Positions 1 through 11,690 of a DNA stretch of 64,000 nucleotides are shown here, in pieces (position 1 is the stretch's first letter; each line of letters starts with the position of its first letter). The notes beneath the pieces are model-generated. The model had not been told where the DNA came from, did no database searches, and worked only from the letters and a program-made list of their open reading frames with translations. Source of the DNA: Coriaria nepalensis (Eukaryota; Streptophyta; Magnoliopsida; Cucurbitales; Coriariaceae); NCBI GenBank assembly GCA_027186245.1, contig CP114488.1, positions 2,306,501 through 2,370,500 of the forward strand. Direction: 5' to 3'. The translations under genes and the position numbers were made by a program.

Positions 1-2786
1 GAAAAACAGTATAACTGAGGTATGGATCTGTAATTTGAATTTATGGAGAGATGAAAAAAAAAAAAAAAGAAGAAGAAAAAAAAGTGGGATCGAATGAATT
101 ATTGCACGCTTAATAGTTGGATACAAAACGCAGTTCCCGGGACACAAACTTAAATTAAGTTTATGATGCGAGCAGGCGTGAGAGCAAAGGCTGGCAAGAC
201 TCCACCCACAAGCCCCAACTTCCAAGCTTTTCTCTCACTCTTTTTAATACCAAATCCATCATCCACTATCATCAATTTTCTTTTCCAATTTTTTTTGAAT
301 TGCTTCTTCACTTTTAGAGTTCGAATGGATGAAAAGGGACAATATCGTTCGAGTTGTTTGAGTTCTAAAATCAAAATAATAAGTTGATTTCCCGAATGGT
401 CTAAGGCCTCAGAATCTAAGTGTCTGCCATTGCATGACTCTAGTAGATAGAAGACTAATTGACCACTAACTGCAATTGTATGTATCTTTAGTTACTCTTT
501 AAAGATGAGAGATAATGTTAACTTATTACATATAAGTAATATCTCAAGTTTTTAAATTTTACATCGTGTTGGGAACAAGTGACTAGTTTTTCCATCTTAT
601 AAACATTTTGAATAACAAAAGCAGCCTCGAATTCAAACTCAAGGAGTAAGTTATCAATAAATTTAGAATAAACCTTGAATCCGTAGGAATCACGAAATCA
701 TCAGCTCTTAATTGGATTCATTATGGGGTTTGTTAAGAAATGAAAATATTAATAACAATATATACTTATAAATAAATAATTAATAAACATTAATTAAGTT
801 TGATTATCTCAAGATAATTGTCTCCTTCTCATGCAAAAAAACTCCAACCCATTTATCCCAATGCGCATTTAACTTTTACGTACACCAACTTTGTAATAAT
901 CCCATAAAAATGGCCAAAAAAGAAAGAAATTTAAAAAATTAACAAAAAGGAAAAAAAAAAAAAAAAAAAAAAAAAAAAGAAGATGAAGTTAACTTGTCGT
1001 TTAGGAGGTTTAAATTTCAGTGCTTTTGGGTTTATCTTTTATTTTTAGATGCAGCTTCCATTCTCTTTCTATTCTTCTATTTTATTCCCCCCACCCTATT
1101 CCTCTTCAAACTTCCATTTAAGTAAGATTCCAGTACTATACAATTCCTTAACTTTTTTGCTTCTTTTCTTTTTCCTATGTAGTGGAATGTAACATAAAGT
1201 AAGAAAATGAAGAGAATGGCAGTGAAATGACATAATTGACCTTTTAAAAACATTTTATTTATATTTTTTTTAATAAAAAATATTTCAGACTGGCCGAGCA
1301 AGAACAGTGAGAGCAAGTACAGGGGGGGAAAATAGCAACAAAGTCATAAAAAGGATTAAAAATTGTGAGGGAAAAGTCATTAGTTGCTAGTATGTACTTA
1401 TCAATGAAAGAAATCAATGCAATATTAATTAGGTTATACTTCTCAAGTCTTTCTTCTCATACCCATGTCCACAGGCATCTTTATATACATTGTTCAATAT
1501 ACATAAACCGAAATTTGACTGGCCGGATTTAGGATTTTAGGTTTAGAATATAGATTATGGTCGTTTTAGAACGATAATTCTTAAGACTGACTGATAATAA
1601 TAATATCATATTGTATTTTGTTGAGTCACTTTATTTTTTAAACTTTAAGTATATGATTAATTTATTTAATACTAATTATATATAATTTCATATAAATGAA
1701 ATTAATTAAAAAATAATAGAAAAAAAAAAAACCAGCCCTAACCCTAGCCAATATTTGAAGTAGCAGCCGGTGAAACGTGAATAATTTTGAACGGTCCACA
1801 CTCCATCCTTTTTTCATACTCAAAGACAAATAATTTTATTTTTGTTTTTTCTACCCATTTTAATTTGTTTCTTTTCCGTTTTTGTATCCTTTTATGTTTC
1901 AAAAATTGTGTGCCAATTTCCACGTCATTTTTCTCAATTAATTTGCAGCAAAACTTGTACACGAAATGAAAATACAAGATCCATTGAAAAATGATGTTAT
2001 ATTCTATAGTTTTTATATCATAATAAATATTGTTTAACTGAAACATTAATTTCCATAATTGATTTAGGTTTAAATTTTTTCTCATAAGGCCTTAATTGTC
2101 AATTACAATAAATGTAACGCTAATTTAAAAGATTAAATTTTTGTGATTAATTCACTTAAATCACATAAAATTTAATTTAAAAAATTAGGAAAAAACTAAA
2201 AGGAAAAAAAAAAGAAAGAAAAAAACATTGCAAGTCGCAACAACGTAGCTCCATATAAATTCAATTTTATTACTTTTATTATTTATTTATTTACTTTTTT
2301 TCGGGGATGCTCTTTTAATGGGGACCAAAATCAGAAATCATTGTCATGCATATAGTATTTTCTAAAACACCCCAAAAATCCAATCTTTGTAATTTATTTG
2401 GCCAAAAAAAACAAAAACAAATCTTTGTCATTTATGATATTTTGTTTCCTTGGATTAATTCAATTTTGTTCCTCTCTCTCTCTCTCGCTCTGTCTCCCCT
2501 TTGGAGCTGAAGATAGACAGAGTCCAAGTGGGTAAATTCAAATCAGTCAGGAGGGCAATCTCGTCATTCGATACGTACTCCCCTCATTTATTATGGCGCC
2601 CATCGCCTTCTTTTTCTTCCTTCCTATTTCTCTTCCACTCCCACAACTCAACCCATCTGAGAGACCAAAACCAGAACCCAAAAAAAAAAGGAAAAAAGAA
2701 AACAGAGAGAGAGAGAGATGTTGTAGGAGAGAATCAAATATCTCTACAGAGAGAGAAGTTGTCTGGTTTTTCTTTTAAGGTCTTTA
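1..2786. other. intergenic, AT-rich, no gene seen
   Basis: I see no coding sequence with family resemblance here. The stretch is AT-rich and holds poly-A runs, the longest at about 951-978. CT-rich tracts at 2473-2492 and a GA run at 2704-2719 lie just upstream of the 2787 gene and probably belong to its promoter or 5' leader. Short open frames here are low-complexity. Confidence 0.6.
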
Positions 2787-3695
2787 ATGGCGAGTGGGTG
2801 GGTGAAAACGTTTCAATGCAAATCAAGAGCATTTGAAGACGTATACCATCCGAACCCCAAACTGAATCCAAACCAGAAATCGGGCCTCGTACCGAATAGT
2901 AGTTGCAGGCAAAGCATAAGAGACGTCATCGATACGACCAAACACTATAAACCCAGAAAATCTAGACCGTCTCAGCAGCCGTCTCCGCCGCCGCCCGGAA
3001 AACCCACTTCTAAACACCCGCGAACCGATAAATCCACGTCAGCTTCGAACCCATCAACCCGGTCTAGAACAAGCATCTCTACCAGGCCGAGTCGGTCCCT
3101 CGACCCCCTCTTCCCTGCCCTGGCAGAGCTGCCAGAAGGCCACCTCTCACGTAATGTCGTAGAGATCATCTTCCACACCAGCTGGAGCCCTAAAGCATTT
3201 TCGGGTCGGATCGAGATGATTTTCAAGGTCGAAAACGGGTCTAAAACAGTGACCCGATTCGAAGAGTATCGCGAGATGGTGAAAGAGAAAGCCGGGTCAG
3301 ACGGCCCGACCGGCGGGACGACTTGGGAGGAGAATGCTCGATGCGTGGTGGATGGAAACGAGTTGATGCGGTTTCACTGCATGGGGCCGACGACGGGTAT
3401 GACGGCTTACGTGGCTGGCCGGGCCGCATCGTGGGCCTTTCCGGGCGGGAAAGGATCCGTCATTTGCACATTCTCGGGAAGCGGCGGGGCACACGAGAAT
3501 GGGGGTGGAGGTAGGGGTAGGAGGGCGATGTTGGTGTGTCGGGTCATAGCGGGTCGGGTATCGAAACAACTCGGCATTGACTCGTTGATTGATGGTCGAG
3601 TTGGGTTCGACTCGGTGAGCGGCGAAAATGATAAGTTGCTAGTGTTTGATTCCCGTGCGGTATTACCTTGTTTTCTTATCATCTACAAATTGTAA
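2787..3695 (+). CDS. PARP-like-fold protein of the plant C2H2-related family, lacking the zinc finger
   Basis: This is an intronless 302-residue protein. The N-terminus (MASGWVKTFQCKSRAFEDVY) is followed by a Ser/Pro/Arg-rich linker at about 50-105. A conserved C-terminal region then begins near residue 113 (LPEGHLSRNVVEIIFHTSW) and includes RFEEYREMVKEKA, a CVVDGNELMRFHC segment, an AMLVCRVIAGRVSKQLG segment and a terminal SRAVLPCFLIIYK. This order is the one I know from a plant family annotated as 'C2H2 zinc finger protein-related' with a poly(ADP-ribose) polymerase-like fold. The C2H2 finger usually preceding the LPEGH-like block is absent, so this is a short, finger-less member. The ATG is the first in frame and fits the family N-terminus. 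Local GC is clearly higher than in the flanks. Catalysis is unproven for the family, and function is unknown. Confidence 0.82.
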   Translation: MASGWVKTFQCKSRAFEDVYHPNPKLNPNQKSGLVPNSSCRQSIRDVIDTTKHYKPRKSRPSQQPSPPPPGKPTSKHPRTDKSTSASNPSTRSRTSISTRPSRSLDPLFPALAELPEGHLSRNVVEIIFHTSWSPKAFSGRIEMIFKVENGSKTVTRFEEYREMVKEKAGSDGPTGGTTWEENARCVVDGNELMRFHCMGPTTGMTAYVAGRAASWAFPGGKGSVICTFSGSGGAHENGGGGRGRRAMLVCRVIAGRVSKQLGIDSLIDGRVGFDSVSGENDKLLVFDSRAVLPCFLIIYKL

Positions 3696-4500
3696 AAAAT
3701 AAAAATAAAAATTGTGGAAACTATATATCTTGTTTCCACTCTTTTTTGTTATTTAACTTTTGGTTATTTGCATTTATCACCACAATTTTATTTTATTTTT
3801 TACCCTTTTGCGTGTAATCTTTTGTGGGCCGTTTGATATATTTGTGTGATTTTATGTAAACAAAAAAAGAAATTGGGTTGATAAATGCTTAATTAACCAA
3901 GTTAACGTTTATTTCATTCAATGCCATTAATTAGGAGTTCACTAAATTTGTTGGTACGTATGACTACATATTCATAGAATTACTGTAAAATGTCAATATG
4001 GACATTCTAATGTGAGGCCAGAATCATACAATGTCGTTTGTGATTAATACAAAAACATGGGAATTATATCTTGTTAAGGCCCAAGGAATCGCTTGGGTGG
4101 TTAGGGAGGGTAGACCTTCTCTCCTAGTCCTTCCCTATGGATCAGGAACATATAGTCAAAACTCATTTAGCACTAAATTGTGAACTATACCGTTGATCAC
4201 ATCTTCATATAAAGGGTGTAGATCATCTTTTAAGATGCAATCGACTCTTAATTACTTCTAGCAATTGAGAAGATTCTAATCCTGAGCAAAAAACTAGGGC
4301 AGACCGAGAGAGGAGCAGCCGAGCCTGAGTCCGATAAGGAAGCTGGTTAAAGATTGATATGAAGTTGCTCGGTGAAGTTACTAAATTTGGCAGCAAGGAG
4401 CTGGTAATGTGTTAGGCACAACTCTCATCGGTTGTCACCGTAATTTTGGGTCACTTTGAATAAATGTAACTTCTAAAAGGCCCGATCGTATTTACTTGCA
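3696..4500. other. 3' flank and intergenic sequence
   Basis: This is AT-rich sequence after the stop codon and probably includes the 3' UTR of the preceding gene. From about 4080 the sequence becomes less AT-rich and repeat-like, but I recognise no domain in it. Confidence 0.5.
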
Positions 4501-4800
4501 TCGAATATCGGAAAAACTGTAAATGGCTTTTCCCCACAATCCTAAATCAATATCCAGATGCAAGCTACCTCGATCTCACCCTCTGCCCTCGAATCACTTA
4601 CCTTTCCCTGACCTTCATTTCCAATTCGTTCAATTCAACTCTCCGATCTATCGACCTTTCACGATCCAAGTTGTTTTCAAGCGCTGGATTGCTAAGTCTG
4701 GCTCTGAATTGCAGAATTAGCAAAGCGCTACGCCGTGAAGACCCTATTCCCACAAAAAGGTGCGCTATTTACTTCTGCAAAAAACTCTTTGAAGAAATCA

Positions 4801-4916
4801 TGCGACCTCCAAGTGGCGGCGCGGGTTTTAGGGGAGGCAGAGGCTCTGTTCACGAAGGCGGTTTCGGCGGCAGAAGTGGTGGTCGCAACTCAAACTACTA
4901 CTTCTACCGCCTTTAG
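4801..4916 (+). pseudogene. GAR1-like N-terminal fragment (H/ACA snoRNP subunit)
   Basis: An ATG at 4801 opens a short Gly/Arg-rich reading frame (MRPPSGGAGFRGGRGSVHEG, then GGFGGRSGGR) ending at a TAG at 4914-4916. The MRPP(R/S)GGxGFRGGR start is characteristic of plant GAR1, the RGG-rich subunit of H/ACA snoRNPs that guide rRNA pseudouridylation. Only the RGG N-terminus is present. The conserved core that should follow (GPPxEVVE and the RNP-binding fold) is missing, so this cannot be a working GAR1. It could also be a chance RGG-rich sequence. The case is helped by a second ribosome-biogenesis fragment starting 180 bp downstream on the same strand. Confidence 0.5.
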
Positions 4917-5095
4917 ATCTTCATTCTGATTTTCAGGTACTATTTCTCTTCGTCGTAGTGCTTTTTATGAGAAGCTTGACTGTAGTATTAATCATCAATG
5001 TTCAATAGTGAGCGATTCCATCGCCGTCCACGTCCATGAATGAGTATTAGGTTTTTACTTTTTTCTATTATGAAGTTCTGATTTTCTTAGTTTAG

Positions 5096-5270
5096 ATGAG
5101 GTTCAAAAAGCAAAAGCGTCATAGAAAGATAGTGCGGTTCTACACGGTGTGTTTTGGATTCCGGCCGCAGGTCTTATGTGATGGAACGTTTGTGCATCAC
5201 CTTCTTGCTAATCGTATAATGCCGGGTGACAAGGCTCTTTAAAACACTCTCGGTGCTCCTATAAAGCTCT
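5096..5270 (+). pseudogene. UTP23-like N-terminal fragment (SSU processome)
   Basis: The frame from the ATG at 5096 starts MRFKKQKRHRKIVRFYTVCF and continues VLCDGTFVHHLLANRIMPGD. This closely matches the start of plant UTP23 (PIN-domain/FCF1 family), a small-subunit processome protein for 18S rRNA maturation. An in-frame TAA follows KAL at about 5240, and the recognisable sequence stops near LGAPIKLFTS. A couple of residues also seem to be lost between FGFRP and VLCDGT compared with the family. The sequence just upstream (GATTTTCAG, then GTACTATTTC near 4938, and TTTAG immediately before the ATG) looks like a 5'-UTR intron. It is a truncated, stopped copy and not a functional gene. Confidence 0.75.
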
Positions 5271-6570
5271 TCACTTCACTGCCTGGTCTCTTTCTTCTCT
5301 TCTATAGTTTTGGTGGAAAAATTAGTATTTTAACGTGCTATCCTTATACTTGATTTTGAGTAAGCCTATTTCACACAAATAAAAATCAAAATTGATTCGA
5401 ATTTTTCTATATGAGAGTTTTGAATCTATATATATTATATTTAAAATAATTAATTAGTGAATAAGAAATTAAATTTTAAAGTACAATCACTAAAATGGTT
5501 TGAAGTTGAAAAAAAAAAAAGTTGTCATATTAGAAAATAAAACCAATGAGAAAATATTTATATAAAATTGTATATTGATTAATAAATAATAAAATATAAG
5601 TTAGAATACTCTCTCGCGCCCGCATTTGCATAAGGGTGCAAATCCGGACCGGATTAGACTTGACTCGTGTGTGTTCGCACATGAGTGTGCTGAATGTCAG
5701 TCCATTTTTCCATTTACCCTAAAAATGGTTTTAGTCCATTTTTTCCTTTATTCCGTTGAAACTTTAATTGAGTTACTACGATCCTTTTGTATGTAATCGA
5801 TTAAGTTCTACATTACACAAGTAGAAGAATTTCATAAATATCTTTATAATTTTATTTAATTAAAAATTATATTAGTTTAATTTAAAATAATCTTTTAAAT
5901 TAAGCATTTAATATAATCATTTCATAATTATATAACTTTAAACTTCCAATTAAATATCAAGAATATCCGAAAGATGAGAAATTTTTCCAAAAGAACCTAT
6001 TGTAACTATGGTATGGTTACAATAATAATATTTTCATTTTGTCAATATCCTACTTTGTCCTAAGACACATTTTAACTGTTAAATTTTTATAGACAAATCA
6101 TATAGACTATTATATATTTATTAAACATTGATAATGGATTCTTAGAGACTCTTTTCATACTATATTACTTCATAGAGATTTCTTATTTAATAAAATATAT
6201 AATCTAAAAGATCTTTTTTCTAAATACGGAACCGATAGATTCTCTCTTAACCACTCATACTCTTTTTATACAACACATTTATTATAATAATTTATTTTAT
6301 CCCTAATCATATTATAATTTTTAAATCCTCCCTTAACCGAATTTAATTATTTATATATTATTTACTAATACGCAATGAAATTTTTATTTGGTTAAAAATT
6401 TGTATTTATTATATTTTTTAATTTAAAAAAGAATTGGGCCCATGGGCTAACTCGTTTTAGGCCAACCAGGCCGCCCTGATCTTGAATAGTAAAAAGCCTA
6501 ATGTGGGCCAGCTGGACGGCTCATTTTGACAGCTTTAGCTACCGCTAATTGGAATGATAAGATCTGACAA
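5271..6570. other. AT-rich intergenic, no gene seen
   Basis: This is strongly AT-rich sequence with short low-complexity open frames only. No later exons of the adenine phosphoribosyltransferase fragment at 7.2-7.5 kb could be found here on the minus strand. Confidence 0.5.
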
Positions 6571-6589
6571 TTTTCATGTTAGGAATGTT

Positions 6590-6870
6590 GTTTTCAAGTC
6601 ATTTACTAGATTTCATAATTATGGTATGCTACAATGATAAGTAATATATCTGAATGAATTTAGTTATTGCAACGGGTAAGAAAGTTTCATTATAATTAAT
6701 TCCTTCTCTTTGCCTATAACTTTTTACAATTAGTCTAACCTTATAAGTTTTGACCTTTCCATTTGCCTCAGTTTTCTTCTTAAAACCTCACTTGCATCTT
6801 ATAAGAACTATTCCTTAAAATGTATCTTTCATATCCTATACTTGGTTAATATACATGAATTAAATAATTG
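6590..6870 (-). mobile_element. Ty1-copia reverse transcriptase fragment
   Basis: Read on the minus strand, this stretch follows the copia segment between integrase and reverse transcriptase: the region usually reading QVWxLxDxPKG...GCKWVFKxKxxxNGKVxTYKARLVAKGYxQxEGIDYxETFSPVA. Visible remains include RRKLRQMERSKLIRLD and a KEKELI(I)MK-type piece where the REGIDYNETF block should be. Stops interrupt it repeatedly, so it is a dead fragment. It lies immediately downstream (in gene direction) of where the truncated adenine phosphoribosyltransferase gene ends. Confidence 0.6.
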
Positions 6871-7246
6871 TTGACCTCAAGAAAATTTGTCGCCGAAAAT
6901 TTCAGAAAATTAATGGAATTCAAATATTAGGATTGGGCTTTAATGGATTTAGCTTTCGGTAAAATTTAATTAAGAATATGAGAAATACTGACGTATTAGA
7001 AAGTTAAATGACTTTTACATTATTAAAAAAAATAATCCATGCTTATGTAATTGATTTGACTTTTAACTAAGCAAAATAATTAAAATTAATATATCTCTAA
7101 CATTTTTGTCTATGCTTTCAAGCTAATCAAGCGCCGTATAACTAAAGCCCTTCTGAAGCATTTATATCACAATCTCAATTAAACCAAAAAAACTTTAGAA
7201 AATAACCAAAAGTTTGCTTCTTTATTCATTCATCTATTTAAATTAC

Positions 7247-7543
7247 CTGCAACAACCGAAATATTATCGCCCTTGTATCGCTCTACAAACAAATTGATCG
7301 TGTCTTTGAATGCTTTAGGTTCGAGTAACAGAGTTGTTATGCCTTGAAACATAATTCCTGCAATATTTCTCGCAAACAAATTTGAGAAAAAAAAAAAAAA
7401 GGTGAAGCAAAATTAATATCTTGAACGTTAATGTAAGTGAAATAGAGAGAGAGAGGGGACAACTGGTTTGGGAAATTGGGTACTACGCGAATCTTAGTTT
7501 TGATGCCATTGATGCGAGGATCTTCTTCTCCGCAAGCTGACAT
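7247..7543 (-). pseudogene. adenine phosphoribosyltransferase, truncated to two 5' exons
   Basis: The minus-strand ATG at 7543 opens MSACGEEDPRINGIKTKIRV followed by VPNFPN, the N-terminus of plant adenine phosphoribosyltransferase (APT; adenine and cytokinin-base salvage to the monophosphate). A second exon at 7357-7247, bounded by AG and GT, encodes GIMFQGITTLLLEPKAFKDT and then INLFVERYKGDNISVVAG. The next exons, carrying the PRPP-binding loop, are not found downstream. The intron phase is also wrong: exon 2 needs one leftover base, but exon 1 up to the only nearby GT (7463-7462) leaves two. The family's usual FQDIT reads FQGIT here. I infer a decayed, truncated gene. Confidence 0.8.
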
Positions 7544-7899
7544 TGTCTTAACTCTTAACTGACTCTTAGAACACAGAGAGCTCTGTGTTTCTGTATATGT
7601 ACTAAAACAGAGTAAGCAAAGGGATTGAGAGATATGAAGAAATGGATAGAAAACAGAGAAAGAAGAAACGTAACGTAAGGGGATAGGGAGAGGGAGTGAG
7701 TGGGGGAAGCTAAAAAAAAAAAGGTAAGAAGTTAAGAGAAGGAAAGAAACGGAAATTCCATTTTTATAACGCCTCTTTTCTCAGATTTTCAGCCTTTTTT
7801 TGACAGACACAAGTCTCGTGCATTGTTTGTTGTTTGTTTTTGGTCAAAAAGAAGTTTTCATTACGCAAGAGAAGTTTTCAGCCTTAATATTGTGTACGT

Positions 7900-8390
7900 C
7901 ACCCAGAAGCCCTAAATGAGTAAGGCAAGGGGCAGGCAATAGCAGACCACCTACGGATCATCCCGTGCCTGACTATGAGTTTGGAGTGGCTTGCTACTTT
8001 CAATCAGAAAGGGAAAATTTAGCAAGGCAAGGGATGGGTGTATTGCACAAGGTAGAGGAAAATTATCCCAGACAAATCTTCCGAAACGGGATAAGGTGGT
8101 AGGTTCAATTTTACGGGGATGGAGGTTCCATGTTGGACTCATTTAACGAGAGAGTAAGAGAGTGTAAAGCCAAAAAATTGTGTGGACCTCTCACTAGGAT
8201 TCGAACCCAAATAGTTCAAGTTCATGAGAAGATTAAACTGACATTAGGTGAGATCGATGTTTTGGAGATAACTATTTTCAAGATAAAGATAAAAATCACG
8301 AAAATCCGCATTCAAATTGATCTAAGTGCTCCTCTGGATTAGAATTAACAAGTAACTTTACTTACAACAATCCAAGTGCCCAGTTATTGT
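7900..8390. other. mixed repeat-like sequence, no gene
   Basis: This is non-coding sequence of moderate GC. At 8197-8212 on the minus strand there is a tRNA B-box-like string (GGGTTCGAATCCT), but I see no tRNA cloverleaf around it. It may be part of a SINE or other repeat, or the edge of the organelle-like block that follows. Confidence 0.3.
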
Positions 8391-10715
8391 TTGTTTAATC
8401 CTATAGACCTCCCCTCTCCAACAACCAAATACTATAGATCATAGCCAATCTTTCATCAGTTATGTGGATGCAGCAGCAGACTCTCAGGGCTCAAACGCGT
8501 ACCTAGATCAATCGTAAGTTCGATTCTAGTTGATGCCAACTGTAATTGTTGAAAATAGAGGGCCAACCAAGACCCCAAAATAAGGTTTTGTTCAATAAAC
8601 CAAATGATTCGTTCTATTCTGGAATAAATAGGCAATAGTTAGAAGGGTGCTCCAACGGCAAGTAGAAGCAAGGTTTTTAGATACCTTGGGAAAGCCTGGC
8701 CAAAACCTAACCAAAGTAGCTCGGGCTCCCGGTCTTCCCTTTCTATTCCTTCCCCTTTTTGGAGATATCTTTTTTGATATCGCTCAAGACCTCCAACTCA
8801 AGAAGGTCCATTTCGAGCTCATTCATGGAGATATGGGGTGTTCTAATCGAAGGGTCACACTTCTCGCCCCTATTACAGTAAGGCCAATGCATTAGCCAGC
8901 CAGTTCATCCTTTTAAAAATCATATCACATCACGTATATGATGAAATAGGATGAATTAACTATTTCAGTCACATCAGCCAGCCAATCGTGCTCGTCATTT
9001 CTCAAAAGTATTTTTTTCTGGGATAGTTGTCCAAGTTTCCAAGTTGCCAAGAAAGAGTTCCCATGAGTGGTAGGATGCATGCACAAGAGATGATTAGATT
9101 TAATCCAGGTTCACTTTGTCTGGGACGAGGCTTGTGACATGGCCTACAAAGATATAGAGAGTACCCGACCATGCACGTACCTGACCCAATCCAACTAGGA
9201 TCTGTTGGCAAATAGAATCCCACGAGTACTTTACTAAAAAAAAGGCTTTTTTCAAAGAGTAGAAACGCAATCCGCAATCAATGAAAAATCTTACTTTTTT
9301 TTTTTGCAAGACCAAATGCTATCTCGTACTCCACCCAAAAATAAAAAAGAAATGAATCCCTATCAAAAGATTTCTCATTTTTTTCCTTTTTTCCCGCTAG
9401 CAGCAGTTTTTCCATACCAATTTAGCTACCCGACACTGTTATTGGCATAAAAACCAGTCGATATGTTTTTGTATTTCTATGAGAAGCTCTACGGCACCCA
9501 CAATCCAAGTAGCGAGTCGTTGGCATATCACTTGTAACAAATCCGATTTCTGCTCCACCTTTGCCTAGTGAGCCAAAAAAATAAGCTTTCCCAGAGCCTG
9601 ACGCTTGAAGCGTTGGGACAACTTCTTTATCCCTTGCCTTACAAAATATTTCCTTCAAGGAAGAGTCATCCCATTTACTTCTTTGTTCTTTCTAATTCAT
9701 TCCCTTCAAGGTCAGTAGTAGATGAGATATTGGAGCTACATTTGCTTTTTTCCGGATCAATGAATACGGAACCACCGGATTCTCCTTCGTTACAGCTTGC
9801 TTCGAAGGGATCCAATGCCCAACTACTGATTCCTCTTTTGGAATTGCATTATCGAAGCTGAGCCAGGAATGGCTAAGAAATTCATGTTGACTGGTTTTCC
9901 CGCTACGTGAGACAAATCTTTCTCGAAATTGGTGCCCTTCTTCTTGTTGTCTGTGTTCTTTAGGCCAAGGTCGAAGTTTATTGAGAAAAGGTCTGATCCT
10001 TTAATATCATGATTTGGTCGACCAGGCCAGAAACTCCGTATTAATACGCTTGGATGATCACCAAAAAGCAAGGAAAGCAACGAGCACTTTCTCTTGGGAC
10101 TATTGCTTTCGATGAGAAAAACGAGATCTCTGCTGTTTGGTCTACTTCATTTGAGACTTCAACTTTTGTACAAGCAATCAAAGGGATGCAGAGGCTTACT
10201 TAGAAACAGTAGGATAATTCTTAGAAAGTCCAACTGCACTGGCTGGGAGGGAAGCTTATTTTTTAAGTTCACTATAGAAATATCAAAAAGGGTATCCCTT
10301 CGGTAAAGGGAGCCTTGTAGGCGAGGTCTTAATTGAAAGGGCTGGTTATTCATGCCTGCTAGGCTTTTCTGAACTTCCCTTCGCCTTTCTGCCCGTGTCA
10401 CAGAAACCATCTTATCTACAAGGCGATTATGAACAAGATTCCTAAAACCATACGGAATAGTTAGTATAAAGTAAATTGCCCAATGTTTCCAAATTAGTCC
10501 AACTCCGTACCTTTCCAGCATAAACTGAATGTCTCAGAGAGGTCCTGTTTCGCCCGTTTGACTTATGGCATCATCGACTTGCTTTTCAACCTAAGCGATT
10601 TCATAACTAGAAAGAAAGACTTTTCCAGAGAATTGAATTCAAAGGCTTCATCCCAACTATGGGGGATAAACTAACGTTACTTTTCTCCTCTCATTTCTGA
10701 AAGTCCTACTAGGGA
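8390..10715. mobile_element. probable mitochondrial DNA insertion (NUMT)
   Basis: The base composition changes sharply here. It is much less AT-rich than either flank, lacks the long A/T runs typical of the surrounding nuclear DNA, and has the plain mixed composition and purine/pyrimidine motifs (for example CTACTAGGGAAAGAAAGATA near its right end) that I associate with plant mitochondrial intergenic DNA. No mitochondrial gene could be recognised, and short frames such as 9422-9658 (-) and 10159-10521 (-) match no family I know. The right edge, where AT-rich DNA resumes, is near 10715; the left edge is vague. The call is compositional, so a decayed transposon is the main alternative. Confidence 0.5.
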
Positions 10716-11690
10716 AAGAAAGATAATTTTTAATTAAATTATCATCTTTCTCTTTTAATCTTTATAAATAAATAAAAAATTACCCCTTTCTCGTTTTCTT
10801 CTCATTCTCATCTTTTGCATCTTCAGCTCTTTTTCTTCTTCATTTTTTTAAAAACATTTAAAAAAAAAAATACCAAATGTCTCAGTACCATCCTGATCCA
10901 AACGGTACCATGATCAAGCCGAGACTGAAGATTTAAATTTTGATACCAATATCAGGTTAGTTGGGACCAATACCACCATGTCCTGATCCCGACATAATTT
11001 TTTTTCATCCCTAATTTTCTGTATCATATAACTCTATAGTGGTTCCCAATTCTCATTATTTTATTCTAATTTTAAAGTGTTTGAGAGGCCTTATCCTAGT
11101 TTACCCATTGTTTTCTAACAAGAGTTAACCAAAACAGGGCAACAAAGAGGATAATGATCATTTTTTGTATAAAAATTACTCACGTATTATTATCATTATC
11201 TGCTATAAAAATAGTATATGAATCCTGCTCCTGAAATCATTTTTAGCTTGAGAAGTATTTCGTTTCCTTAACTTGATAAGAAAGGTCGAACCCAAAATAG
11301 CGACGACCTATAACACATGAAGAAGTGAAATAAACTTGCAACTTTCTCCAAGATTTCTTATTGTTTTGGGGTAAAGATTATGTTACGACTTCGAAGAAAC
11401 CGAAAAATTCACACCTCAATGAATGAGCTTTTGTTGGTCGCACCAAACCCACCAGTAAAATCAGGTTATATTATCAATGCCAAGAGTACAAATGTCATTT
11501 CCCTCGCCCACTTCGATTTTTTTTTCTTTCATAACAAAGAGAGAGGGATTGAGATTGAAAAATTCATTGGAGTTTCCTCAAAATTGAATTTTAAAAAGAA
11601 ATTTTCTATAGCAATAATCGCCCAATTTTTCTTTCTATCTTCTTCGGACCCTCCGATGATCTTTTTTCCAAACAAAACAAGCCTAGAAAA
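10716..11690. other. AT-rich intergenic and promoter region of KAS III
   Basis: There is no gene here. The sequence returns to AT-rich nuclear composition. The open frame at 11380-11775 has no family resemblance and is followed directly by the KAS III leader, so it is taken as upstream promoter or 5' UTR sequence. Confidence 0.4.

Noticed and set aside
8197..8212. tRNA T-arm-like string on the minus strand
   Set aside because: No acceptor stem, D-arm or anticodon arm could be paired at tRNA distances, so it is at most a SINE B-box.
10159..10521. 120-residue minus-strand frame, with 9422-9658 and 9002-9277, as possible genes
   Set aside because: They lie in the organelle-like block, match no family I know and show no start or splice context.
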